A DNA stretch of 33,244 nucleotides, taken from contig JAGXFW010000031.1 of assembly GCA_024637035.1 (NCBI GenBank), positions 1 to 33,244 of the forward strand. The letters are read 5' to 3'. The DNA comes from Actinomycetes bacterium (GTDB lineage: Bacteria > Actinomycetota > Thermoleophilia > RBG-16-64-13). A program made the translations under genes and the position numbers. Below the pieces are notes generated by a model, which ran no database searches, had not been told where the DNA came from, and worked only from the letters and a program-made list of their open reading frames with translations. Below are positions 14,578-22,679 of this stretch, one piece after another. Each line of letters begins with the position of its first letter. Within the stretch, counting starts at the first letter, position 1.

Positions 14578-15693
14578 ATGGCCTTCACCATCGAACCGTA
14601 TCCGCAGTTCTCCTGGTCGATGACGCGCCAGCGTCTTCTCGACACCTGCCCTCGCGCCTACTTCATCCGCTACTACCTTGGCCACAACGGCTGGCTTGAC
14701 GGAGCCTCCGAGCGCACCCGCCTGGCCTACCGGCTGAGCAAGCTCACCGGCCTCGACGCCATCCTCGGGTCCGAGATGGACGAGCGCGCCCGTGAGATCG
14801 AGACCGCGGTACGGGCAGGCTCCCTCCCACCGAGCGCCGACGAACTGGAGGAGCGCACCCGGCGGGCGCTCCGCGAGGCGTGGAAGTCCTCACGCGATCA
14901 GCGTGCCGCCTTCGAGCGCTCCCCCAACCGGGTGACCATGCTCCAGTCCTTCTACCTGGACAACGAGCCGCCCGACGAGCGCACGGTGGACCGCATCAAC
15001 GAGAAGCTCCCCGCTTGCATCGAGAACCTCCTCACCGTCGCCGACTGGGAACGACTCGCGGCCTGCGGCAGCGACGGGTGCGTGCTGATCCCCGACTTCG
15101 CCCACTTCATGCTCGGCGGCGTGAAGGTTTTCGCCGCCGGCGACCTGGCCTACATCGCCGACGGCGTGCTCCACGTGATCGACTGGAAGAGCGGCAGACC
15201 CGGCCAAGACGACACCACCCAGGTGCTCATGGCCGCGTACGCGGCAGCGCTGGACGGGGGGGTAGACACGAACTCCATGACCACAGATGCGGACGACCCA
15301 TTCGCGGGCTGGGCGCCGCCGCCGAGCGGCGGGGGCACGAGTGGCGGGACGGGCACTCCGCGGACAACCGACACCTCGGGCGGAGGTGGCACGGGCGGCA
15401 CAGGCGGGGCCGGCGCCTCCAGTGGAGCTGGCGCTTCCAGCGCTTCCGGCGGCGCCACCACCCTTCGGCCCGAGCTACACTACCTTCTCACCGGTGACTC
15501 GCACGCGCCGGATGTGCCGAGTGACCTCGAGTCCTTCGTGGCCGAGGTCGTGGCGGCAGGCATCAAGGCGATGCGCGACCTGCTGCTCGACCCATACGAG
15601 AACGCTCCCTTACCCGAGGACGAGTTCGAGCGCCGAGAATCCGGTTTGTGTAACGGGCACTGCGCCTACGCGCAGCTCTGCGTCGGGGGGTAG
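14578..15693 (+). CDS. PD-(D/E)XK nuclease with Cas4/AddB-like Fe-S cysteines
   Basis: The 371-residue protein opens with SWSMTRQRLLDTCPRAYFIRYY, the N-terminal cysteine motif of RecB-like nucleases. The active-site core is FAAGDLAYIADGVLHVIDWKSG, with the metal-binding Asp and the D-x-K pair, followed by QVLMAAYAAAL, which holds the usual Gln/Tyr of motif QxxxY. Cys24 together with Cys358, Cys362 and Cys368 would bind a [4Fe-4S] cluster, as in Cas4 and AddB. About 80 residues of Gly/Ser/Thr-rich sequence (roughly 240-315) separate the core from the C-terminal cysteines, which is unusual. It is the last gene of the DsrE-ArsR-GcvH-like run, 30 bp after the lipoyl-protein gene. No CRISPR array or cas gene is seen, so a repair role is more likely than Cas4. 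Confidence 0.82.
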   Translation: MAFTIEPYPQFSWSMTRQRLLDTCPRAYFIRYYLGHNGWLDGASERTRLAYRLSKLTGLDAILGSEMDERAREIETAVRAGSLPPSADELEERTRRALREAWKSSRDQRAAFERSPNRVTMLQSFYLDNEPPDERTVDRINEKLPACIENLLTVADWERLAACGSDGCVLIPDFAHFMLGGVKVFAAGDLAYIADGVLHVIDWKSGRPGQDDTTQVLMAAYAAALDGGVDTNSMTTDADDPFAGWAPPPSGGGTSGGTGTPRTTDTSGGGGTGGTGGAGASSGAGASSASGGATTLRPELHYLLTGDSHAPDVPSDLESFVAEVVAAGIKAMRDLLLDPYENAPLPEDEFERRESGLCNGHCAYAQLCVGG

Positions 15694-15875
15694 GCGAACC
15701 CTTGACGTGGGTACACGGGGGCAGCGGAAGTCGCGACTCTCACTTCACCTCGGACCGTTGGGCGTCGGCCTGAACTGCTCCTTAGTCCGCTCCATCGCTC
15801 AGCGTCACGCGGCTCAGGGGGGCTCGCATTCCGCGCGGCTCGGATCGCGTCGGGCAATCGTCTGAGGAAACGACC

Positions 15876-15899
15876 AGGCGCCCGGTCCCCCAGGCGCCT
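15876..15899. terminator. Hairpin between convergent genes
   Basis: AGGCGCC pairs perfectly with GGCGCCT across a ten-base loop. It lies between the converging nuclease and CHAP genes, so it could serve both strands. There is no U-run, as is common for GC-rich actinobacterial terminators. Confidence 0.4.
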
Positions 15900-15940
15900 A
15901 GTCTCACGGCAAGGGTGTCATCGTGTCTTGGTGAACCCGT

Positions 15941-18775
15941 TCACCCCCCATACCTCCCCACCAACTCCGTCCGGCAGCTCCCGGGCAATCCCACCAGGTC
16001 GACGAGGGAGATGCGACGGATCTCTTGGTCGAGGAGGTCCTGGATGTCTGTGGGGAGTCCACTCGGTCGGGTGAGAAGGAGAATGCCTCCTCTCTTGGCC
16101 AGGAAGGGTCCGACCACCAGGGCGTCAGGGAAGTTCTCCCCTGTGGCGAGGGCGGTGTGGGAGAAGGAGAGTCCGACAGCCTTGGCGTAGGCCGCGACCA
16201 GGGCCGAGGTGTGGTAGCGATCCCGGCCCACCTTGGAGACCACCTGGGTCACCGAAGCCGGGAGTTTGACGTTGGTGCCGACCACCAGAGCCTTGGTGAC
16301 CCCCAAGTCCCCGAAGGCGTCGCGGGTCACCGGGGGCAGGGGGCCCGAGGCCGGGGTGAGGAGGATGGCCCAGCCCATCTTGGCGGCCAGAGGCGCGGCG
16401 GAGAGAGCGTCGGGGAACTTGTCCCCGGGCACAAGGACGATGCGGAAGAGCGATCCCTGCTTCTTCTTCAGCTCCTCAGCGATCAGGGTGGCGGTGTGGT
16501 AGCGGTCACGGCCCACGAAGGTCTTCACCGTCGCTGTGGGGAGGGCGGCTTGCAGTTGCGTCTTGACGTTCTGGGGGAGCCCGATGAAAAGCACCGTCTT
16601 TGGGTTCAATCGTTTGAGCTCCGCCCGGACGGCGTCGGTGAGGCCGCCTGAGGGGGTGAGGATGACCGGGCCGTTGTAGGCTTTGGCGAGAGGGGCGGCG
16701 GCCAGGGCATCGGGGAAGTCGTCCCCCTTGGCCAGGACCACGGCCGGGGCGCCATTCGGGTAGGCGGTCTTCGAAACCAGGATGGCGGTCAGGTAGCGGT
16801 CTGCACCGGCCAGCATGCGGTAGGTGGGCGGGGCGAAAGTGACGGTGAAGGTGACCGGGGTCGTGCCTTCCGCTGTTGTCCAGGTGCCGTCGCTGAAGGC
16901 GGCGGGCCACATCTCCCAGGTGCCGATCTGGTCCGGGGTGAGGGAGACGGTGAACCTCTTCTGCTCTCCCGGGGCCAGGGTGAGGGTGTCAGAGGCCTTC
17001 TGACCTCGGAAGGCACCCTGCGGGTCGCGGATGACCAGGTTGACGGCCTCCCAGGTGCCGGCGGTGCCTCCGGTGTTCTTGAGAGTGAAGGAGATGGAGA
17101 GGGCCTTGCCCTTGTAGTAGGGGGGGGCGGGTAGGGAGAGGGATCCGATGTGGGTGAGGGTGGCGGGACGCGGCTTCACCTCAAGGGTGAGGGAGGGGTT
17201 GGCTCCCACGGTGGCAGGGGTGCCGTTCTGTGCCGCAGTCACCCAGCCCTTCCAGGTGCCGACCACGCCGGGTGCCAGGGTGAAGTCGAAGGTCTTGGAC
17301 GCACCGCCAGCCAGGGTGAGGGTGCGCTGCAGGATGCGGTCCAGGTTCTCGGACGTCGGGGTGCGAAGGGCCAGGGTGACATCCGTCCAGGTGCCCTCGA
17401 GGTCCCCGGTGTTCTTCAGGGTGAAGGAGATGGGGACGGTGTCTCCAGGATAGTAGGAGCCGGGCGGGTAGGCGGGCAAGGTGTGGAGGGTGAGGGTGGC
17501 AGCGAGCGGGATGGCCACCGTGAAGCCCACCGTCTTTGTCGTCGTGTTGTTGGACTTGTCCTTGGCCGTCACCACCAGGGAGTAGGTGCCGTTCTTGGAG
17601 ACGGGGGTGCCGGAGGTGAAGGCGGCGCCGTTCAGGGTGGCGACCACGGAGGCCAGGTTGGCGTCGGTGGCGGAGAAGGTGGGAGTGACGGGGGCGGCGT
17701 AGGTGGTGCCCTCGGTGACTCCGGCGATGGAGACTACGGGGGGGGTGGTGTCGGTGGGGGGTGGTGGGGATACGAAGGTGAGGCGGATGGCATCGAAGAC
17801 CACCCTTGGCGATTTCGTCCGGTCAGTGTACGGTTCGCCAGTGTAGTCGTCCAGTTCAATCCACGCCGACCCCTGACTCAGCTGATACGTCCCAAGGTCG
17901 ACCCACACATTCCCATGGCTGCTTTGGTTCACCACCTTGTGCACTAAGCCTGACGCCGTGTTGATGTGGTAGTCGGCCTTGACACTCTTGTTTGCCAGGC
18001 CCGGAATGTAGGCTTCGACTTTGTAGTGCGCTGTCCCCGAGATCTTTGAAAGATCGAATGTCCATCGGATGTAGTTCCAGCGTGACGACCAAACGTACGT
18101 GAAGATGCCCGAGCCGGAATAGCCGTTGTTGGTCGGCCACCAGTAGTCGGGGCCGGACTTCTGAAAGCCTGAGTCCAAGGGGCACACTATGTTGGCGGGG
18201 TCTTTGTGGGTGCCGGGCAAGTCCTTCACATGGATGAACCTGCTGGGCCATCCCCCGATCTTCGGGCTGCCGGGCCATGCCGTGTACTTCCTCCATGAGT
18301 TATGGAGGTCGTAGTTCATCTCGGTGATGACGACTGAGCCGTTGGCGTTGACTGACTCGACGTATGCTACATGACCAGACCACCAAGCCACGGCCCCGCG
18401 GGCGGGTGTAGTGTCAACGCGTATTCCCGCTGCGCCCGCCGCACTCGCCCAATTGGACGCATCGCTCCACTTGGGCCCCAGGTAATAGTTGTGGAATGCC
18501 ACACCATTCACATTGTTCAGCTGAAATGCGACCCAAGACGTGCACTGCCCTTGGAAGAAGTTCCATTTGTCTGCAACACAACCTGTGTTGCTCGCACCCT
18601 CATCTCAGTCGGGAGCGCTGGGATACGGATAGCCATACTCGGACGGCACATTGTTCGCCGCCTGGGCAGGGGACGTCGTAACGAAGAAGACGCTGCCAAG
18701 AACGGCGATGCAGCAGACAATGACGGTCAGCACAACCCTCGGAGCGCAAGCGAATTCCCCCCGCATTCGGCTCAT
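15941..18775 (-). CDS. Secreted CHAP amidase with cell-wall-binding repeats; in-frame UGA at codon 57
   Basis: Starting at the ATG at 18775, the frame encodes a signal peptide ending SPAQA (cleavage near 39) and then YGYPYPSAPD. It meets TGA at 18605-18607 and continues in frame for 887 codons. After the UGA come a CHAP domain with catalytic Cys78 (GQCTSWVAF), His135 (GHVAYVE) and Glu152/Asn154 (ITEMNYD), a golvesin-like beta domain (about 195-333) and an Ig-like domain (342-422). Two similar NTGxxxGTW beta repeats (about 440-650) and three cell-wall-binding type-2 repeats (about 655-940) end the protein. CHAP domains cleave peptidoglycan. A start at the downstream GTG 18511 would lose both the signal peptide and Cys78, so it cannot be the functional form. 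Either the UGA is read (selenocysteine; a hairpin follows) or the gene is interrupted by one mutation. Residue 57 faces Cys66, so a Cys pair may be ancestral; Trp is also possible. Confidence 0.75.
18573..18604 (-). promoter_or_regulatory. Candidate SECIS-like hairpin after UGA codon 57 of the CHAP gene
   Basis: On the minus strand GCAACACA and TGTGTTGC pair perfectly (18573-18591) around the loop GGT. The loop begins 21 nt after the UGA and its first two bases are G, within the geometry reported for bacterial SECIS elements. If the top A-U pair opens, the loop reads AGGUU, close to the AGGUCU loop of E. coli fdhF. Function is inferred. Confidence 0.42.
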
Positions 18776-18828
18776 CCTGATCCCATCCCCTCGTAGCAGT
18801 TGGTTACTTACTTAATCAGGCAGCGGGT

Positions 18829-18858
18829 ATACTATTTGACTGCACAACCTCAAGTCAA
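18829..18858 (-). promoter_or_regulatory. Promoter of the CHAP gene
   Basis: On the minus strand TTGACT (18853-18858) and TAGTAT (18829-18834) are separated by 18 bases, close to the consensus for a housekeeping sigma factor. Transcription would begin near 18822, leaving a leader of about 45 nt before the ATG at 18775. Its presence supports the longer gene start, upstream of the in-frame UGA. Confidence 0.6.
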
Positions 18859-18969
18859 ACGCAGTACCTGATGCGCGGTGCCAGGCTACTGCCGCAAAAC
18901 GATTATGCTGTCGACCTCCACACACGAGAAGGCGTCCGTCTGGAAGACCATTCCGCACGCTCGCCCCCC

Positions 18970-21306
18970 TCACCCCCCGAGCCACCACTCCACTTCCGGC
19001 TGCAGCGCCGCGGGCAACCCCACAAGGTCGACTATGCGCAGATCTGCGCGGCGGGCGTCGAGCACTGCCCCGATCGAACTGGGCAGCCCGGTGGGAAACG
19101 TCAGCAGTAAGATGCCATCGCATCCAGCCAGATACGGACCGACGACGAGGGCGTCCGGGAAGTTCTGCCCGGTCGCCAACGCCAGGTGCGAGAAGGAGAG
19201 GCCTTGGGTCTGCGCGTATGCCGCGACCAGGGCGCTCGTGTGGTAGCGGTCGCGGCCCACGATGCGCCTCACATCCCCGGCCGCTGCGGGAGGCCGCACG
19301 TATGTTCCCACGATCAAGATATCGACCATGGGGGGCGTCACGACTGGCGGCTCCTCGGTTCCCGCGGGCGCCTCACCCGCGGGCACCTCACCCGCGGGCG
19401 GCACCCCTGAACCAGGCGGTTCCGCAGATGATGGCACCTCCCTCGCTGGCGGAGCCTCCGAGCCCGTCGGCTCAGTGGAAACCGGCACTTCCGCGGAGGT
19501 CGGGTCCCCCGTGCTCACCGGCGGCTCCACAACAACCGGCGGTTCCACCCCCGCCAACCCCGCGAAAGCCACGACCGACGCCTCGGGCAGCGGCCCGGCG
19601 GCAGGAGTCAAGAGGATCGGCCAACCCTTCTTGGCGGCCAGCGGCGCAACCGACAGCGCGTCAGGGAACTTGTCGCCCGGAGCGAACACCACGCGTTCCA
19701 CCGGCCCAATCTTCGCAACCAACGCCTCGGCAAGGAGTGCCGAAGTCTCGTAGCGGTCGGCGCCGCGGATCGTCTCGATCTCAGCGTCGGGCAGGACGGC
19801 CGTCACCTCGTCCTTCAGGCGTCGAGGCAGTCCGATGACGAACACCTTGCTCGGAGCGAGGCGCGCCAACTCCTCGGCCACCGTCCGGGTCAGGCCCCTC
19901 CGCGGCGTCAGTATCACCGGGCCCCCATGGGCGGTGGCCAGCGGGGCGGCGGCGAGGGCGTCGGGGAAGTCGTCGCCGGTGACCAGGCACACAGCCGGAG
20001 CGCCATCGGGGAAGGCCGAGCGCGAGATGAGTAGGGCCGTCTCGTAGCGGTCCTTGCCCGTGAACGTGTTGAAGGTGACCGCAGGCCCCGGGGGCACCCG
20101 GCGCCGCGGGCGGTACACGGTCACGCCGGCGGCGCTCGGCACATGGGAGGTCAGTTCCGCCCACACCTGATCCATGCGCCAGCGCTCCCCTGACGAGACC
20201 CCCAGGTCGCTGGGCGACGTCACGCTCGGATGCACGGGCAGCACTCGGAAGCGCGTGCGGCCACCCGACCATGTCTTCTGCACGTACGTGGGCAGGTAGC
20301 GCATCCCGGTGACACGGGTACCGGCGGAGTCTCGTACAACGTCGGCCCACACCATCAGACCGCTGTCCCGATACCGCGAACGCTGGTCGGACACGAAGTT
20401 GCCGAGGGAGTAGGCCACGTACCCTTCCCGACCTGTCCGCCCGCGCACGCGCACGATGGGTTGCACGACATGGGGGTGGTGACCCACGATCAGATCCACG
20501 CCGAGGTCGATCAGGCTCGAGGCCGCGGCGGTCTGACTCGAACTCGGGTATCGCTGGTATTCGGATCCCCAGTGGACGAAGGCCACGACCAACTCCGCCC
20601 CGGCCTGGCGGGCGCGCACGATATCCGAGGCGACCGAGCCGATCAAGAGTACGTTCACCGCATACGGACGGCCCGACGGCATAGGAATCCCGTTCAGGTA
20701 GTCGGTGTAGTTGAGCAGCCCCACCTTGATGCCGCCCACGTCGAGAATCCGAGGCGCGTCCCGCTCCGCCTGCGAGCGGGCGGTGCCGGCGTGGCGCAGA
20801 CCGTTCCGGTCGAGCACGTCGAGGGTGCGCACCACACCGTCCCAGCCCATGTCGAGACTGTGGTTGTTGGCGGTGCCGAGCGCATCGATGCCGGCGCCGC
20901 GCAGAGCGGGAGCCAGGTCGTCGGGGGTATTGAAAGCCGGGTACCCCTGGTAGCCGCGGCTCGCACCGGCCAGGCGGGTCTCGAGGTTGACGATGGTGCA
21001 GTCGGCGTCCGACAGATAGGGAGCGATCGGAGCGAACACCTCGTCGAAGCGGTAGCGACCGGTCGCGGAGTCGTAGCAGGAGTAGCCGATCGGAGTGTGC
21101 ATCAGGAGGTCGCCGGCGAAGGCGAGGGTCACATGGGTGCTCGTGCCGGATGTCTGGACCACCTGGTCGTCGGCGCGGGCCGGGCCGAGCCCGAGAGCAC
21201 CGATGAGACAGACGAGAAGGAGGGCCGCCAACACGACCGCCGCAGGGACACGTACGCGCCCCTCACACCGGCTGCGCTCCGCTCGCCCCGCGCCCTCCCG
21301 CCGCAC
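18970..21306 (-). CDS. CapA-like metallophosphoesterase with cell-wall-binding repeats
   Basis: The 778-residue protein has a basic N-terminus and one hydrophobic segment (about 20-41) ending GPARA, a signal peptide or anchor. Residues about 55-390 are a CapA/PGA_cap domain with GDLLMH (Asp66, His70), NLET (Asn107, Glu109), TANNH (His149), FVHWGSEY (His245) and GHHPH (276-279), the metal-binding set of this calcineurin-like family. The family is linked to poly-gamma-glutamate anchoring, but substrates vary. Three cell-wall-binding type-2 repeats follow from about 415 to the end. A Pro/Glu/Thr/Ser spacer of roughly 85 residues (582-668) is inserted between the second and third. The GTG start has GGAGGG five bases upstream. 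It lies directly upstream of the CHAP gene in the same direction, but that gene has its own promoter. Confidence 0.9.
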   Translation of the reverse strand: MRREGAGRAERSRCEGRVRVPAAVVLAALLLVCLIGALGLGPARADDQVVQTSGTSTHVTLAFAGDLLMHTPIGYSCYDSATGRYRFDEVFAPIAPYLSDADCTIVNLETRLAGASRGYQGYPAFNTPDDLAPALRGAGIDALGTANNHSLDMGWDGVVRTLDVLDRNGLRHAGTARSQAERDAPRILDVGGIKVGLLNYTDYLNGIPMPSGRPYAVNVLLIGSVASDIVRARQAGAELVVAFVHWGSEYQRYPSSSQTAAASSLIDLGVDLIVGHHPHVVQPIVRVRGRTGREGYVAYSLGNFVSDQRSRYRDSGLMVWADVVRDSAGTRVTGMRYLPTYVQKTWSGGRTRFRVLPVHPSVTSPSDLGVSSGERWRMDQVWAELTSHVPSAAGVTVYRPRRRVPPGPAVTFNTFTGKDRYETALLISRSAFPDGAPAVCLVTGDDFPDALAAAPLATAHGGPVILTPRRGLTRTVAEELARLAPSKVFVIGLPRRLKDEVTAVLPDAEIETIRGADRYETSALLAEALVAKIGPVERVVFAPGDKFPDALSVAPLAAKKGWPILLTPAAGPLPEASVVAFAGLAGVEPPVVVEPPVSTGDPTSAEVPVSTEPTGSEAPPAREVPSSAEPPGSGVPPAGEVPAGEAPAGTEEPPVVTPPMVDILIVGTYVRPPAAAGDVRRIVGRDRYHTSALVAAYAQTQGLSFSHLALATGQNFPDALVVGPYLAGCDGILLLTFPTGLPSSIGAVLDARRADLRIVDLVGLPAALQPEVEWWLGG
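19361..19405. repeat. Three tandem 15-bp units in the CapA spacer
   Basis: The units CCCGCGGGCGCCTCA, CCCGCGGGCACCTCA and a diverged third copy follow head to tail in the Pro/Glu-rich spacer of the CapA-like gene. They encode repeated Gly-Glu-Val/Ala-Pro-Ala peptides. The length of this array may vary between strains by slippage. Confidence 0.7.
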
Positions 21307-21546
21307 TCAGCCCTCCCCAGCTCCGGCGACACACGATCCCGCTCGTGCTTCGACGAACCGCACGACCCAGCCTTCGGTTCGTTCGGCACACTGTATCGAA
21401 CAGAGGTACGCGGACGCTAGTGCGGCCACACCAGGAAAGGCGGACGTGATGGGCCGACCTCGGGGCGCCACCCGCGCAGCCACTCAGCGCACGCGACCGG
21501 CACAGCGCGCTCAGGCGCCCATAGCGCCCGCGCGCTATTCGGAGAC

Positions 21547-22500
21547 TCAGATCTCGCCGGTGAGCAGAGCCGCCAGGTTGCGGCAGAGGAGTCCGTGCTC
21601 CATGAAGGTATCGAGGCCGTCGAGTTTGACGCGTGTCTCCGCAGGCAATCCCTCCAGGGGAGACGCGGCAAGGAGGAGTCGGGTCTCCTCGTCAGAGAAC
21701 GCGGGCCCGTCTTCCACCCACCCCGCCACGTCCCGGTCGGCCGGGCAGACATCCTGGCAGCGCATGCATCCCACCAGGGCGTTGTGCGCACTCCCAGAGA
21801 GCCACTCGGGGAACGACCCCGGCCATTCGTTGAGGTGGGTCACGCAGAGTTCTCCGCGGAGGAGGAAGCGCTCGCCGGATATCGCCCCCGTCGGACAGGC
21901 GACCGCACACGCCCGGCAGGCGTCACAGTCTTCGAGCATCACAGGCTCTCGCCAGAGGTCCTCCCCCGCGGGCAGATCCGACCAAGCAGCCGCGATCTGC
22001 GCGTAGCTCCCCATCCGCGGGAAGTAGGCGATGTTGTTACGCCCGTATCGGGCGAGGCCCGCGCCGACGGCCAGTGCTTTCTTGGGCACCTCGGCGGCGA
22101 CAGCCCGGTGACCCGACGAGCGGAGCACCTGGTCGACCTGAGCCACCATCTCCCGACCCGCAACCCGGAACCTCCGGTAGGTGGGCGGCACCATCACCGC
22201 GATGTCTCGACCGCCAATGCGGAACACGAGGCGCCCAGCGGTAGCCGGACGTGCCACCACGATCACCGATCGCGCCTCGTCCAGCTCCGACGGAGGCTCC
22301 CAATGGAAGGTATCGGCGAGTTCCAGATCGTAGAAGTCGGGGTCGAATGCACCCGCGGCGTGTGCGCTCTCGAGACCGCGCCGCACCTCGACCACTCGGG
22401 CAGCGGACACCACGGCCAGCACCCACCCGCGGGCACCCGCTACGGCGCGAAGCACAGTCTGAGGATCCTCCACGGTCATGTCCACATCATCGCATGTCAT
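21547..22500 (-). CDS. Double [4Fe-4S] protein, epoxyqueuosine-reductase-like
   Basis: The protein of about 317 residues has two ferredoxin-type clusters near its C-terminus, CDACRACAVACP and a later ELC plus CMRCQDVCP, giving the eight cysteines of a 2[4Fe-4S] module. The order of motifs, including GRNNIAYFPRMGSYAQ before the clusters, resembles QueG, which reduces epoxyqueuosine in tRNA with cobalamin. QueG-like paralogues with unknown substrates are common in anaerobes, so the tRNA role is not assured. The N-terminal third is diverged. The ATG at 22500 is a compromise, as 22479 is equally possible and neither has a clear ribosome site. It is divergent from the helicase gene. I give no gene symbol. 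Confidence 0.78.
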   Translation of the reverse strand: MTCDDVDMTVEDPQTVLRAVAGARGWVLAVVSAARVVEVRRGLESAHAAGAFDPDFYDLELADTFHWEPPSELDEARSVIVVARPATAGRLVFRIGGRDIAVMVPPTYRRFRVAGREMVAQVDQVLRSSGHRAVAAEVPKKALAVGAGLARYGRNNIAYFPRMGSYAQIAAAWSDLPAGEDLWREPVMLEDCDACRACAVACPTGAISGERFLLRGELCVTHLNEWPGSFPEWLSGSAHNALVGCMRCQDVCPADRDVAGWVEDGPAFSDEETRLLLAASPLEGLPAETRVKLDGLDTFMEHGLLCRNLAALLTGEI

Positions 22501-22679
22501 GTGGACGCACAACCCACGCGTTACACGCTGCGAACCCCGCCCCCCGATGCGCCGTCCGTCGCCCACGCACGCCCAGCCGTCCGCCGCCACGACCGCTCCG
22601 GCGAGCGTCCGGCGTGGATCCCCGGCGCTTTCTGTCCGGGGCCCCCGCTATGCTTTGGAAGTCGGAAAGGAGGGTCATA

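Noticed and set aside
14578-15693. Cas4 of a CRISPR system.
   Set aside because: No repeat array or other cas gene is present; cluster cysteines of this type also occur in repair nucleases.
15941-18511. CHAP gene starting at GTG 18511.
   Set aside because: This start drops the signal peptide and the catalytic cysteine, both of which are encoded in frame upstream behind a good promoter.
13430-18607. TGA reassigned to tryptophan throughout the genome, explaining both in-frame TGAs.
   Set aside because: Many genes here end in TGA at the expected place (DegV, histidine kinase, PIN toxin, the DsrE gene itself), so TGA is a normal stop.
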